From Aplectana chamaeleonis (taxonomy: Eukaryota; Nematoda; Chromadorea; Rhabditida; Cosmocercidae), in assembly GCA_029168955.1 (NCBI GenBank), contig JAPDOI010001750.1, forward strand, positions 1 through 64,000: DNA of 64,000 nt. Reading direction: 5' to 3'. Positions 44,286-56,735 of the stretch are shown here, piece by piece. How positions within the stretch are numbered: the stretch's first letter is position 1; the number at the start of each line of letters is the position of its first letter. Both the position numbers and the translations under genes were made by a program. Under the pieces are notes generated by a model. That model was given only the letters and a program-made list of their open reading frames with translations, did not search any database and was not told where the DNA came from.

Positions 44286-44672
44286 CCTGCGCACTCCTCA
44301 AATCCTATTTACACCAACCATCTCAAAGAGAGAACAATCTTGGCCAGAGGCCTATCATTAGCTGTGTTGATTTTCACTAGTTCATTTTCGAAGTTCAGGG
44401 AACGTCGGATAGTATACAATAACATGCTTACATGTTTTTACCCGTCTTGACCCTCAATATTGAGGTTCCGCTAAATTTGAGTTTTCAACTCCAAAATTTA
44501 ATAGGAGCTAGCTGCATCCATTTCTAGCCTCCTGCCAAAAAATTAGCTTCCTAGCTCAATTTTAAGTACTGCAACAAGATCGTGAACGCCGTCTGAAAAA
44601 AACGGAGATTAACAGTTTTTCGACCAAAATCACGTGGTTTTCGCCATTTTTCTCGAGCGCCAAGGAACCATT
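44286..44672 (+). repeat. Direct repeat, copy 2
   Basis: The counterpart of 42981-43375. It is preceded by TTTCTGCGGCGTCCTG, the same word as the tandem units upstream of copy 1. Confidence 0.8.
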
Positions 44673-44935
44673 TTAAACCATCTTTGGGTGTGTACCCCAA
44701 CTTTTTACGCTCTTTCCAATGAAGACAAAACCGCATTTCCACATTCACTCCGAACGCCGATTTCGTAATCGCAGAGTTGCGCGTGGGCGAGTTAAAGCCA
44801 AATCTGGTGCGCGCTTCGCGCGCACCACAATTTGCCTTTATTTCTTCCTCTGAATGTCGATGATTTTTGACTGCTCGACATGAGACTGCGATCTTTTTGA
44901 GCGACGCTGTGCACGTGTGCACGAACCTTTGGGCC

Positions 44936-45645
44936 TTAAAGGCAGTGGTCACGATGAAAAACGTTATCGAAAAAACTACAAAAATCAACTTAGATCAAGA
45001 ACAGCTGAAAAACTATGAAGGTAGCGCGGTGAAAAACGGTCGACAAATAGAGTTTCTAGGGCCCAAAGAAGTTAGTTCGTGCACACGTGCACAGCGATGA
45101 CGAAACAGATCGCAGTCTCATGCCGAGCAGTCAAAAATCATCGACATTCAGAGGACGAAATAAATGCAAATTTAACGAATAAAAGAGGTTGAATAATGAA
45201 AGCATCACTTCAGTCAATGTTTTTGACTAGATACACACATAAATTCCAAGGTTCATTGATTGACATTCAATTTCAAGCTAGCTGATGTTCTTGATATAAG
45301 AGGTCATCGATGCCGATGATGTGGAGAGGGCTCGTCCACCATCAAAAGACAAGAAAGTTCAGGTTTCAAATCCGGCCCAAAACAGTGGTTTTTTCGCGAT
45401 TTTTTCTTATAGGTCCTACTACTCGAGACCCAGGAAAGGATTTAGAGAGAAAAAGACGACAAGCATATTTGATCGCGACCACTTCCTTTAAAAACTGCAC
45501 GTGTGCACGAATCTTTGGGCCTTGAAAACTCTAATTCTAACCCGTTTTTCAGCGCGCTACCTTCATAGTTTTTCAGCTGTTTTCGATATGAGCTGATTTT
45601 TATAGTTTTTTCGATAACGCTTTTCATCGTGACCACTGCCTTTAA
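44936..45645. mobile_element. Composite TTAA-type element with nested insertion
   Basis: The outer arms 44936-45090 and 45496-45645 are complements (TTAAAGGCAGTGGTCACGAT and ATCGTGACCACTGCCTTTAA). Between them lies an inverted copy of the 41697-42000 element (45180-45496). A second inverted pair, 44828-44935 with 45058-45180, overlaps the left arm (TGCACGTGTGCACGAAC and its complement). The order of insertion cannot be fully resolved by eye. Confidence 0.75.
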
Positions 45646-46390
45646 GGAAGTGCATTGATTTAACATCTGTGAGAAAAACCAACGAAGTTTCATGAGAAAA
45701 CTAATTCTAACTGCATGGGAGGAGATAGCTCGATAAGTGAACATTCCAAATGTAGAGTCGATAAATCGTCAATGTTGCCTCCACACATTCAAATCGAGAA
45801 GAACAGTCAATGATGCGTGCACGATTATCAAGGTTAGGAGAGGAAGGTATGCAAGGCTGGCTCCATTTTTGTGCCGCTGAAATCGAGCTCTGTCTTCATT
45901 TCTTTTTGTTTTCTGTCTTTCAAACGACCATCTGGAAGAGAACTGCTACGTTTGTCTCTAAGAAGATGGATCGTTTGTTGCGATTCTTCCTCAGTTGCCA
46001 TCTTGACAGTCATTTTTATTTTTGTATTAATCAGCTCCATAGAGATACTTTGTGGTTTGATTGTCACATGAATGTGAGCGATTATTTCTGCAATGTCCGC
46101 GGGAAGACCTGCTATTCCCATACATTCGCAGACTGAACTGAAATCGTTGTTTTTACAGCTAGGTGGAAGAATTTTCTCTATTCGGTTCGTCTAGAATTAT
46201 TTAGCGAGCTGAAACACGAAAAAATGCAAATTCCCGGCTTTTGTCGATTGAAAACTGAAACTCGGAAACACAACTGAAACAAGCGGCTCTATTCGACTTT
46301 TCGGACTACAGCGGTGAAAAACATATAAAAAAAGTTGCCCAAATCTCGCACAAATCGGGTTAGAAAAATTCACCCATTATGGTCGGTCTG
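45646..46390. other. No gene recognised; candidate minus frame
   Basis: A minus frame at 45834-46121 is open for 95 codons with natural-looking content (IAEIIAHIHVTIKPQSISME). A possible acceptor, ATTTCAGTTCAG, lies just upstream near 46134. No convincing donor and no known family. Confidence 0.3.
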
Positions 46391-47467
46391 ACAAGGGAAG
46401 TATAAAAAGCGTAGGTCGGATCTGCCAAAACGACTAGTATGGTTAGTATCTCTTCTGGCTCAATAGTAAAAATGCGCAGTATCCCGCCGCGAGCCGCAGG
46501 TTCAAAAAAGTTATGAGCATTTTTTAAGCCTGGAGAAAAGGCAAGGGCATCAGGCATTTTTTTTGGGGTTTCAAAAAATTTTCTCGGTGTTAGCTCAAAA
46601 GTTGTATGTAGGGGTAGTCTAGGGTGGTGAACACGAATCTGGAGTCCATTTGTCGAAATTTTGAGGTTTACTGTAGGTTACGGTAGGTAACATGTCATTT
46701 AGGGGTCAAAACCCACCTTAGTATTTTGAAAATCGACAAACGGACGTTAAATTCGTATTCTCCACCCCGAATAACCCCCGTATACAAATTTTGAGTAAAA
46801 TCTGAGATTTTGACCAAACTACCGTATACCCAACGTAATCTACCGTAATCTGCAAAGAATCGATAAACGGACTTCAGATTCGTGTTTAGCACTCTAAATA
46901 ACCCTCAGCAAATGATTTTGAGACATATCTATCGTGGAAAACCGGAAATCTCGAAAGTGGCGTTTTTCCCTCGAAATTTTCCCCGGTTGGGAACCTTCAA
47001 ACGAAATGAGACAAAAACTTTCGAAAATCGACTAATAAATCACAGAATCGTGATCAGCGCCCCAAAAAAAACCCCTGGGAGAAGTTTAAGTCAAATCTGG
47101 AACATTTTTCTAAAACGCTTCCAGAGCCCTCAATTAGTAGAAATAAGCGCCCAACCGAAAATCCGTACAAGTCCAAAACGCTGTTAGTCTGGACAAAAAC
47201 GAAAAATGTTCGTTCACCCAAAATTTGCTCAGGGTGGTAGTTTCGGGTGCTGAACACATTTATGAGGTCCGTTTCCGGATTTTCCGAAGAATAACGCGCT
47301 TTTTGGAAGGTACAAAAAGCACAAAAATGAGCTTTTTAAGCTTGTAACTTCTTGGTACCTGCGGCTCGCGGCGGGATACTGCGCAGTTTTACTATTGAGC
47401 CACAAGAGATACTGACGACACTAGTCGTTTTGGCAGATCAAACCTACGCTTTGTATACTTCCCTTGT
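46391..47467. mobile_element. 1.08-kb inverted-repeat element carrying the GGTTACGGTAGGTA repeat
   Basis: Ends of about 115 bp are inverted: ACAAGGGAAGTATA on the left and TATACTTCCCTTGT on the right, continuing through GCGCAGTATCCCGCCGCGAG and its complement. The interior is copy 2 of the repeat at 38380-39075. No transposase frame is visible. Confidence 0.82.
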
Positions 47468-48486
47468 GAGTACACCTGAGCCATCAGTGGCAGTTCCGCC
47501 GGGAAAGGCTCTTTAGGCAAAGTTTCTAATAAATCGGAGACCTCGACCCAATCAACGTATACCTACCCATAATCAACCGTAATCTGAATGAAGTCTGACC
47601 CCATACTCGCGTTCAGAACCCCAACCAATCCTACGAAGTTACAGTGAAAAAATGTAGGCTTCTGGGACAGGATTCGTCAACGACAAACCCGTGGTTCAAG
47701 AGTAGCAACTGTTCTTATCGGATTGTAATTCCGCTACGCAGCTGCGGACAACCGCTGTTGCAGCACGCAGCACGATGGTAATCGTGTTAGAACTATGGGG
47801 AATCGTACCGGAAACTGGTGGTAACAGCGGCTGTCCGCAACTAAGGAGCGAAACTTCAACCCGATAAGGACAGTAGTGGCAAGGATAAGTGAGGAGTGCA
47901 GAGTCCGGGGCAAGACATAAAGACAGCGTACGCACAAACAATCGTGTTCAAGTATTCACTATTTTGCGCAGGTAGGCCCACTAAGTTGTGATATATCGCA
48001 AAAAGGCCAACACTCAGATTTTAGAAAAAAAACTCGTTTGAAAATCCCGGAGCATTCGGCCTCCCTTTTCCACTTCTATACGGTGTGTCTTGTGTAAAAC
48101 ATAAATGTCGGAAACGTCTGAAAGGGTTTAGCCCTTGTAAAATCTTAGGTTAATTATTTTTTGACCTTTTCATAGTCAAGAACTCTCTAAAATAAACAGT
48201 TTCCAATAGGCAGGTTCGAACGCGAGGATTCCTCAAAATAAGGAATTTTGAACTTTGGATTTCCCGGTCTGTCGGGGCCTGTTGTGGCGCTTCTGCTCCT
48301 CTTGCTAGAAGATCGACCGGGAAAACGTCTTTCCAGACCACGGAGTTGTTTTCAAGAGGCCAAAGCATTATGAATGCGCAGCATTAAGGTCTCAAGGTTT
48401 ACCAACTATCCCACTTGGTTCAAACATTGGATTGAGAAAAAACAATCAAAAGCGGTTTTCAAAGCGGACGTTGCCTTTAGGCACTA
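47468..48486. other. Small element, otherwise nothing seen
   Basis: A small inverted-repeat element occupies 47709-47873, with ends CTGTTCTTATCGG and CCGATAAGGACAG and inner arms GCTGCGGACAACCGCTGTT and AACAGCGGCTGTCCGCA. It is related to 34797-34925. No gene is seen. Confidence 0.6.
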
Positions 48487-48959
48487 GTTATACCCCGGCG
48501 GGACGGAACTAGCAAGACAACTATCACTTATGTGAGCCTTAGCTGTGCTGAGGCATGCCAAAAGGAATATTTGTCACAGAAAACGCGCCAGAAGCCCGCA
48601 CCGAGCAGTTATACAAGCCGCGGCGCTATATACTGTATCGTTGCGGGACCCACCCTGTTGGAAGTTTGCCAAATTCCACCAGCTGACTATTTTTTAGGCT
48701 CAAACTTGTTAAAAGATTATCGAAACGACATAACGAGCACTGCCATGACAAGAGGAATAAATTATTAGTGACTTTCAGCAATAAACAAGCGATAGAAGCA
48801 AAGAATATCTATTAAAGACAATTGAAACGGTCTGAAATTTTTTGTCTGCAATATTGCGTCAAACACGTCAAAGACGCAGTATTGCAGACGAGTCCCCGAA
48901 TCGCGCAGCAAGCGGCGGCAATGTCATCGCGGGACGTTTTCATTCCGCTGGTGTATAAC
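48487..48959. mobile_element. 473-bp MITE with GTTATACMCC ends, second copy
   Basis: The counterpart of 34024-34501, with TA on both flanks. The plus frame from 48532 stays open for 78 codons. Confidence 0.85.
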
Positions 48960-50001
48960 TAGGGACCTAATCTTGACCGAAATTCATCGTTGATGAGCCC
49001 GACTCTGGAGTCCAAAGGGGCGACACGGCCGAAACAAGCGTCGGACTAGGTGTGTTGTCTACAATTGCATACAATACGCGGCGCTTACGCACAATTTTAT
49101 CCTTCAACCAATTTATAGAGCAGCACCCGAAGAAGGTGGGTGAGTAAGCGTTTCGAAGTCTCAGAATCTTTTTTGCCTGATACTCTCGTGTTCACGAACT
49201 AACTAAGAAAAATTCGTACGAATAAAAGCATAGTAAAGCTATGGCAGGAGAGTCTTATAACAACACTGCTTTATTGAAATTCGTGTTCTGCTAACAAAAT
49301 AAATAGACTGTAAGAAAAACGAATTTCCCCTTGTCCATTCGCATGCGGTGCGGAGCAGAGGATAGAGACAGCGCTAGAGCGGAGCCGCAAGTGACACGGG
49401 CGATGAGAATTTAGATTTTTCACAGAGAATATATATTTCCGTAATTATTTACAAAAAATGGCCTAATTGGAACGTCTCCAGGTTAACTCAGAAAATCGCC
49501 GCATTAGATGCGGGCCCATCGAAAGGCTCTATCGCAGGGGCCCGTGCCCCGAACAGCAGCACGTGCTGGGAAATTCCATAGCAGAGGCACTTGCTGCAAG
49601 ATAGTCCAGCGCTATGTTAGCAGCACACCTACACGCGACGCGGCCGGCGCACCGACCTGCGTTGCGACTAGCAAGCCGAGAGCCATCTGGGGCCGCCAGC
49701 GGATGGACGAGGTCTACAGCGGCTGGGCGGGTCAAGTACCGCAAACTTGAGTAAGTGAACCGATGGCGCTCCCGACAACCGAGTCCCGCCTCAAAAATGC
49801 GTTATAACCTTTTCTTTTTTAGGAAAGTCGTTTTCTCCTCAAGTTGAATGTGTATCATGCACGCATTGGACGTTTTATTTGTTGGTGCACGTGCTGTAAT
49901 TTGAAGCACAACAGGAGAACGTGCCCCCCTAGCAGCACATTCCCTGACTGTGCTCGAAATCGCCTTGTCTTCGAGTTGAATGCGTATTCGACGCGCACTG
50001 A
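48960..50001. other. No gene recognised
   Basis: The segment 49685-49775 repeats part of the element at 43390-43868 (GGGGCCGCCAGCGG, CTCAAACTTGAGTAA-type words). A purine-rich GC stretch lies near 49340-49400. No exon with good splice sites was found. Confidence 0.4.
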
Positions 50002-50442
50002 AAGTGGCCATTGTCTGAAGGTGTCGACCTCCTGCATCTTAGCGATGAGCGCGAAAAAGGTAATATCCAAGTGTCTTCCACGAATGGTTACAATGAAGTG
50101 AAAAAGGAAATTGGTTCAGCTTCCATTGACGATTCATCTGGTGAGACGTGTGGTGTCATGCTTTTGTGCTGAAGAATTTTGAAAATTTTTGATGAGACCA
50201 GCTCCATATACAAAACCGAAGCAAAAGTCGAGTTCAGAATTCTTCGAATCCAAAAGTCGTTCTTGGATAGAGAGAAATTTTCCGTCAACACAAGTGATTT
50301 TCTGGACAACTTTGGTATCTCACAGTATTTTTCCAGAAAGAAAAGAAGAAAAGGTGTTTTCAAAGTTGTAATGAGGAAAGAACACGGAAATCTTCGCACA
50401 CCTCTGGTCCAACTGAACAAACAAATGCACTTCTTCCGTTAA
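50002..50442 (+). pseudogene. Unidentified open frame with one internal TGA
   Basis: One reading frame is open from 50002 to the TAA at 50440-50442, apart from a single TGA at 50170-50172. Before the stop it reads VDLLHLSDEREKGNIQVSS and NGYNEVKKEIGSASIDDSSG. After it come KTEAKVEFRILRIQKSFLD and a basic stretch (YFSRKKRRKGVFKVVMRKE). Composition looks like real protein on both sides of the TGA in the same frame. Possible donors near 50141 do not match the phase of nearby acceptors, so a short intron is not supported. It could be a decayed gene piece or an exon with an unusual splice. No family is recognised. Confidence 0.4.
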
Positions 50443-51139
50443 CAGATTTACTAACTTTCTGTATAACTTCTAGGAAAACGAATCAAGGATAATGACAAGA
50501 AAAGGAAAAAAGGATGAGAGGAAAAAATGGAGCATAATGGTGACAGTGATCCAGCAGTAGCCACGAATGCACGAGGCCGAAGTAAACTTTCGGCCCCTGC
50601 GCTGCTGTGCGAGGGAGGACGTTGCGAAATCCAGGGCTGCTTTCGAAACATTGTATCCCTTCGCAAGGGCAGTGTAGCATAACAATTCGACCGGTCTGTT
50701 CGAGAAATACAAATTCAGGTGCTAGGGTGGCTCTCCCCCAAATGCTCCAAAAGATGCTCAAAAAGATCCCTCGAGCAACTTCAAGGCTTCAGGAAACTTA
50801 CTGCTGTCAATTATACTGTTGTTTTCACATACTTTTATGTGTGAGCAAACCTTGAACTCGTACATAAATGACCCAAAATAGCGGAAGAATCCGGTTATTT
50901 GCACGTTGAAGAGTATGAAGCATATAAAAATTGCTTTATTTTGCATAGACCTTGTTCTTACAATTATTTCGGACCACAAGCAAACTCTGGACTTGTTCGT
51001 AAGAAGCATAGATTATGTGGCAGTACAAGTAAAAGTATTGTGGCACCATTCAATACGCATGTTTTCCGGAACTTGCTGGCAACTTGAAAATCTCGAGATA
51101 GGTCCCAAGCGAGCAGTCTTCATTTTGATCTTACCCTAA
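50443..51139. other. No gene recognised
   Basis: Several overlapping frames of 60-90 codons are open on both strands. None has a defensible domain or splice framework. Confidence 0.35.
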
Positions 51140-51740
51140 GGCGCTATTCATACTCCTCAACGCCAGCGTGGCACACGCGGGCGTGGCGTTGTAGCATGAA
51201 TGGATTGACGCCAGGCCCGCACGTGACGCCCGCTCCGGCATAGCGGCAAAGGCCGTAACGACTTTTTCCTCGTTTTCATTATTAATCCATCATCGATTTC
51301 ATTACGTTTCATGATGATTAATTCCATTACGATCTTCTGCAACACCGTAGGCGTGTACACAATTTGGTTGTTTTGAAAAGTTGAGCCCCACTTTTTTCCG
51401 CTCCGCCACAGCGTTGGCGCTGGAGTATTCATAGTCTAGCGCGGCTTGCGTGGAAGTATTCAGGCTTGAAATTATGTAGTTTGGGGGGGGGGGCACCCGA
51501 GAGAATGAAATGATTGATCCATGGAAATGAAAATTCGTGCTGATATCAGACACCTTATAGCGTAATCAGTCATTAATTTCAAGGAACTCCGTGGAAATAC
51601 TTCTACTTCCCAAAGCGGTGTCATTCATTCTCCAAATAAATCCTGAGTGCCCCCCCCCCGAACTAGTTTCATACCAGTATTCATACCCTAATGGCACGCC
51701 TGCGCGTGCCGCTCAGGCGTTGAGTAGTTTGAATAGCACC
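51140..51740. mobile_element. 0.6-kb inverted-repeat element
   Basis: The ends GGCGCTATTCATACTCCTCA and the complement ending TTGAATAGCACC are inverted. GC-rich arms contain GGCGTTG words. A second structure with poly-G (51482) and poly-C (51650) runs is nested inside. Confidence 0.65.
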
Positions 51741-53847
51741 AAATGGCAGCAGTTCCAAGTATAATTCGTTCACAAATGCCCGACGTGACGGGCGCTACGC
51801 ACGCGCGCCGACCACTGGGCAAGCATTCGCGTTGTGACGCATTTTCGCAATCTTGAAGCTGTTGATACTACAACATACCATTGTGATTAATCGCAGCCGA
51901 TTCTCAATCCTCATGGTGAGGGTGAACCCCCAACGTTTTCACATTAGCACACAAGCGCTCGAATTCCCTACTCATTCTTACTCATAGTCAACAAGGTTTC
52001 TTCATAATTAGGTGACCGAAATCGGCAAAAGAGAACCTCCCCCTCTCCCTATCCCCCGGAAGGACAGGCTTGGCGAAGAGGACGAAGGGTATGAGGAATG
52101 TGAAATAAATCGAATGGTGAAGCTACATAGTACATACATGAATTTGTCGGGCATTCATGCAGTAGTGCAATGAAGACACAATGCCAGAGTTGGTAAAATC
52201 GATGGACGGCACTGACAAAGTGGATAATTCAGAACCCGGATTTCTGAAAAAAAAAACGTTGAAAATAAGTGCTGAACTTCATGTGCTGAAAGCCTCCAGT
52301 TGAATTATCCCCATACCAGTTTAGGACTAGTAATGGATTCTGCACATCTTCCTCACTCTTTTCGGTAGCAGAGTGCATTTTTCATTGTGAGTACACTAAA
52401 ACACGAAAACGCAGGCCCAGCAAGAATTGGGGAAATAATTAATCTTTCATAGTTCGAATTGCACTCAGGATGGTTTTCTTGAAAGCAAAAGCCGAATGCT
52501 GCCGTTCAAAACTTCATGCTATTTCATTCTATCCCAAGTGGAACTTGGACTGCGAGATACTGCTCAGGCGATTGTCGGCCCCGAGCCACACCGAACAGGA
52601 ATCGTAGCCGCCTGCAGATTAGCTTGATCTCCCAATCTGCGCACCCTTGTTGATGCTCTTCGCGAGAACTGGAGGAGCCCAGACGGCAACAGCAGTGGCC
52701 CGGAAAACAACTGAAGCAGACCCACAGGTTTGGAGAACGAGCCGAACTGTTAGGCGGTTCGAGGGCGAGAAGTAGTTTACTAAGCGGTTTCCTCCTCTAT
52801 TTTCGTGTGCTAGGCCTACAACTCGAAGTGTTTTTTGTAATCGAAAAAAAATTCAGGATTTTGGTGCAACGGGCTATTGAGATTCATTATGACTGTTGCT
52901 GAGGTTGAAGCTTTACAAAAAAGTTTGCTAGGGAACTTTTAGTTTGCCATACAGAGTGCGAATACAGTATGAAAAGTCCGTCTGAAAGTAACTGTATTCG
53001 CACGCGGTCGGCGTGTGTGTCGACCGGCCGCTGCGGAGGCGTTATACGGATTTGTTAATCGATTAGCAGTAAAATTAGGCGAATAGTGAGAAATATCTCA
53101 ATGAGCTGTTTGCAGAAATGGGGAGGCTCGTCCTAAAAGTGGCCTTCATGTCGGCCACTCGACACGCACGCCGCCCTCAGCTGCACAGCGCTATGCAAGC
53201 TGTACATTTAACGATATTGAAATGACATCTGAAACACTTGCGTTTAGACTTAAACCTCAGAAATCATTGTACCGTTGACTAACTCTTTCCGTTTATCGAA
53301 ATCCTAACCAGAACTTTTCTGGAACACATCTGAGCAATCACTTTCCCTGCTGGCTCGAAGACGTTTCGAAAAATTGATGAAAGAAATGCACATCCTACAG
53401 GCAGGGCTTGCGATAATAAACAATTTTTGTGGACTCTCTTGATGAAATTGTAGTTCTGGTAATTACAAAAGTAAAAATAAGTGAAAAAAGTGAAAATTCG
53501 CAGGAAAATCTTACAACAGCAAGCCATGACGACTAATTAATGGTGCTGGAAAGCTCCCAATTAACGAGATTTTCATGAATGCTTGCTTATCCGTGTTTCA
53601 TTTTGCTTTTAAAGTAGCCAGTGGTCTCTAAAAATGCTCAACAATTACTTTAGAAGGGGAATATGTAGGAGGCGACAAAACAGCCATTTATAGAAATCTC
53701 GGTAATTGGGTAGAGGGAGGACATCAAGCAATAACTTGTTTCTGAGCGTTTTTTTCTTCAATTTTTCACTTACTTTCACTTTTGTGTTGGGCCGATCTAT
53801 CTTTCCATGAAGATAGGACAACAACCGATTTTACCGAGAACCCTGTC
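51741..53847. other. No gene recognised
   Basis: The stretch at 52980-53190 shares ordered words (AATAGTGAG, GCTGTTTGCAG, AGGCTCGTC, CGCACGCCG) with 59720-59830, so both belong to one dispersed repeat. A small minus frame (53279-53527) has no motif. Confidence 0.4.
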
Positions 53848-54344
53848 TCTAAAGGCAGTGTCCACGATAAAAACCATGTCTGTTTTTTGGTGGAGATCGG
53901 CAGCTGCGGGGCCTAGCGCAACATTAACGTTGAAAAAAAAACTAAGAAAAATGAGCTCTGAACTGTCCCCTACGGCCCCAAAGTTGGACACCCATCAGCT
54001 CGTCACACCCCAGATGCACTTTCCACGCCCACCGACGTGCACAAATGAATTCTCGAAATAGTGAGATGAGCGATGGTTTCCAATCAATAGCCCCGTTCTT
54101 CCCTTCATTCTCAACTTCTCTCTTTACTCAGGTCAGCTCGCATACATAGGCTGCAAAAGACGGAAGTTACAAGCCTCGGACAACTCGTCCACCATGCTTC
54201 CCTAGCTCAATTTTTGAGGGACCATAACTCCGTTCCTAGAAGGTCTTGTACGATTCCAAAAACATCATTGGAATCAGCATGGGACCGCCTTCAAGATAGG
54301 CGGAAAAGCAGAAAAACGATTCTTATCGTGAACCCTGTCTTTAA
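53848..54344. mobile_element. TTAA-type MITE
   Basis: It runs from CTAAAGGCAGTGTCCACGAT to ATCGTGAACCCTGTCTTTAA and contains the shared core CCTCGGACAACTCGTCCACC. Just upstream, AGAACCCTGTCTCTAAAG looks like the end of a further abutting member. Confidence 0.85.
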
Positions 54345-54861
54345 ATGAATAAAATATGATATAGATTTTTCAAATTTGGAAAGATCAGGATGTTAACCGA
54401 AATTGAAAATTTTCACCCGAGTTATTTAGTTTATTTTCGTGAAAACCTTAATGCGATCAGACTGAAAATTGTGAAACAATTCGAGAGATGCAGCAAAGTT
54501 TTAGGCAATCCTGGCTACTTAAAAGCTGGAAGCATACGTAATAAAAGTCTGTCCTGGCGTTCATTTGCAGAGGATTAGAAACTTGCGACTACGGCTGAAG
54601 GGGAGCGTATGTATCTAGACCATTTTCAATGAGAAATAGCCCCAATTTCGCCGGATCCCGTAATCGATCACAGAAAAAAAAGGGAGTGGATGTAATTCAA
54701 TTGCACTGATTTATTGAATGAGGTACATAGTGAGGTCTAGAGAGCACTCTTCTATGCAAAATGTGCTAACACGAGCAAACCGAACAGATGGACATCGAAT
54801 AAAGACAGAATGCATATTCTTGACTTACTTGACTTAATCGGTTGGCTTTCGCCTGACGCGG

Positions 54862-55310
54862 TCATTCCGCATCTTCACCGAGGTGTGCCGTCCTAGTAGT
54901 CAGCCGTGTCCATTTTTCACGGTCTTCAGCCACAATTTGAACACATTCCATCCAGCTGTCACTATTCCATTTCCTGCGAAACGAAACATCGCGCCTGAAC
55001 TGTCTTTCGATGCCGAGTGACTTTAAATCCTCTTTAACCACATCCGTCCAGAACTTTCGCCTACGCCCAGGTGGCCGTTTCCAGACAGGATTTGGAAGCA
55101 TTTTTAAAGCGTGTTGTACGAGACGATCCGGCGTTCTTCTTAGTATATGCCCGAGCAGTCGAAGTCGACTTTCCATTGCTGCTTGAGATGGCGTTAGGAG
55201 ATGCTGGCACCTCCCTCGTGTCAAGCGTTGATGTACTGCGTCGATTTCCTTGTAAAGGTCTTCGTTATGGCATACACGCGGCCAGAAATATCCAAGCAAA
55301 CGCCTAAAAG
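54862..55310 (-). pseudogene. RTE-like element, C-terminal region
   Basis: After a frame change near 55310 the frame contains RLLGHILRRTPDRLVQHAL and PPGRRRKFWTDVVKEDLKSL, the conserved C-terminal module of this retrotransposon group in nematodes and other animals. It ends at the TGA at 54862. Its precise role in the group is not established. Confidence 0.9.
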
Positions 55311-56735
55311 CTTCCTCTCCGTGCAATCCAACCTTTCCATCTGCGTTTTCGGTGCTGCCCACGTCTCCGATCCGTACATCATGATAGGGCGAATAGCGGA
55401 TAGGTAGACGCGCAACTTGACTTCCTTCGCGATGGTGGTAGACCACAAACACTTGGTTAGAGAATTGAATGCAGACGTAGCTTTCGCACATCGTTGTCGA
55501 ATATCCGCTGCATAACTACCATCGTTCTTCAGCAAACAGCCCAAATAACAGAAATCGTCCACCAGTTCGATACGTTGTCCGTCCACACAAACTCCAGTTG
55601 AAGGCCTCTGAGAGACCCACATCTGCTTGCATTTGTCGGGACGAAGACGAAGTCTATAGGCTGCGGCATACTTCGAAACGAGGTTCACAATCCTTTGCAG
55701 TTTTGCGTTGTTTTCAGCGAATAACACAATGTCGTCGGCGTACTCCAGGTCGACAAGGGAGCGTCCTGATGGTGTTAGGATCACATCCGCAGGAAACTGT
55801 TCTGCAACTCTACGCATGATGTCATCAACGGCGAAGTTGAAAAGAAAAGGTCCTGCAACGGCTCCTTGCCTTACTCCTGTTTTCACCTCGAAAGCTGACG
55901 TAAATCCGACAGGTGTACGAACTGCTGCTGTTGTTCCTTTGTTCATGTCCTCGATTAACCGAACATACTTTTCCGGGACTCCATCTGCTCGCAGAGCATT
56001 GAGCAAACGATCACGATGAGGAGAGTCGAACGCGGCTTCAAAGTCCAAAAAAGCAAGCTGTAATGGCTTCGAAAACCGCTGCCACGATTCAATTACTCTT
56101 CTCACGACGAACACTTGGTCGATGGTCGATCTTCCAGGTCGAAACCGGCTTGCTCATCTCTGGTCGTTCCTTCACGATGTTTGATAAGTCGCTCGAGAAT
56201 GATACGTTCTAAAACCTTGTACATGACACGAAGTAGAGAGATTCCTCTGTAGTTCTTAGGATCCGTGACGGATAGCTTCTTGTGAAGAGGTACGATGATC
56301 GCATGTCTCCACGAATCGGGTATCCTTTCGCTCATCCATATGGCACGGATGGTGTTGGTCATTTCACGAATCCCAGACGGAGGAAGAGCTTTCAGCATTT
56401 CAGCAGTGATGTTGTCATCTCCACCTGCCTTTCCATTCTTCATTTTCCGGACACAATCCAAAACTTCAGACTCAGTCGGCGGTTCCTCACTGACATCGTA
56501 ATGTGCTCTCTGAACATGCGGGAGCTCAGGTACTGATGGCGCTGGACGATTCAGTAGTGAACTGAAGTAATCCTTCCATATTGGCAGCGTCGCATCACCA
56601 ACTGCAACTCCATTGGTAGTGTTCAAGACAGGAGAACATCTCTTCATCTTCCCGCTATACTGTCGCAGCAACGTGTAGGCTTTCCTCGGATTCTTCTCCT
56701 CCCAAGCCTTCTCGAACTCCTTAGCTCTACACGTC
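55310..56735 (-). pseudogene. RTE-like reverse transcriptase domain (frameshifted)
   Basis: This part makes cDNA from the element's RNA. In order it shows KMKNGKAGGDDNI, DPKNYRGISLL, then after a one-base loss near 56140 AFLDFEAAFDS (motif A), GVRQGAVAGPFLFN (motif B) and LEYADDIVLFAE (motif C, the YADD active site). The thumb region continues with CYLGCLLKNDG. Catalytic aspartates are present, but the frame breaks at both ends prevent an intact protein from this copy. Confidence 0.95.

Noticed and set aside
50470..50712. Short-chain dehydrogenase-like motif YNVSKAALDFATSSL on the minus strand
   Set aside because: The YxxxK pattern and its helix are suggestive, but no glycine-rich nucleotide motif, no flanking domain and a competing open frame were found. 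Too weak to call.
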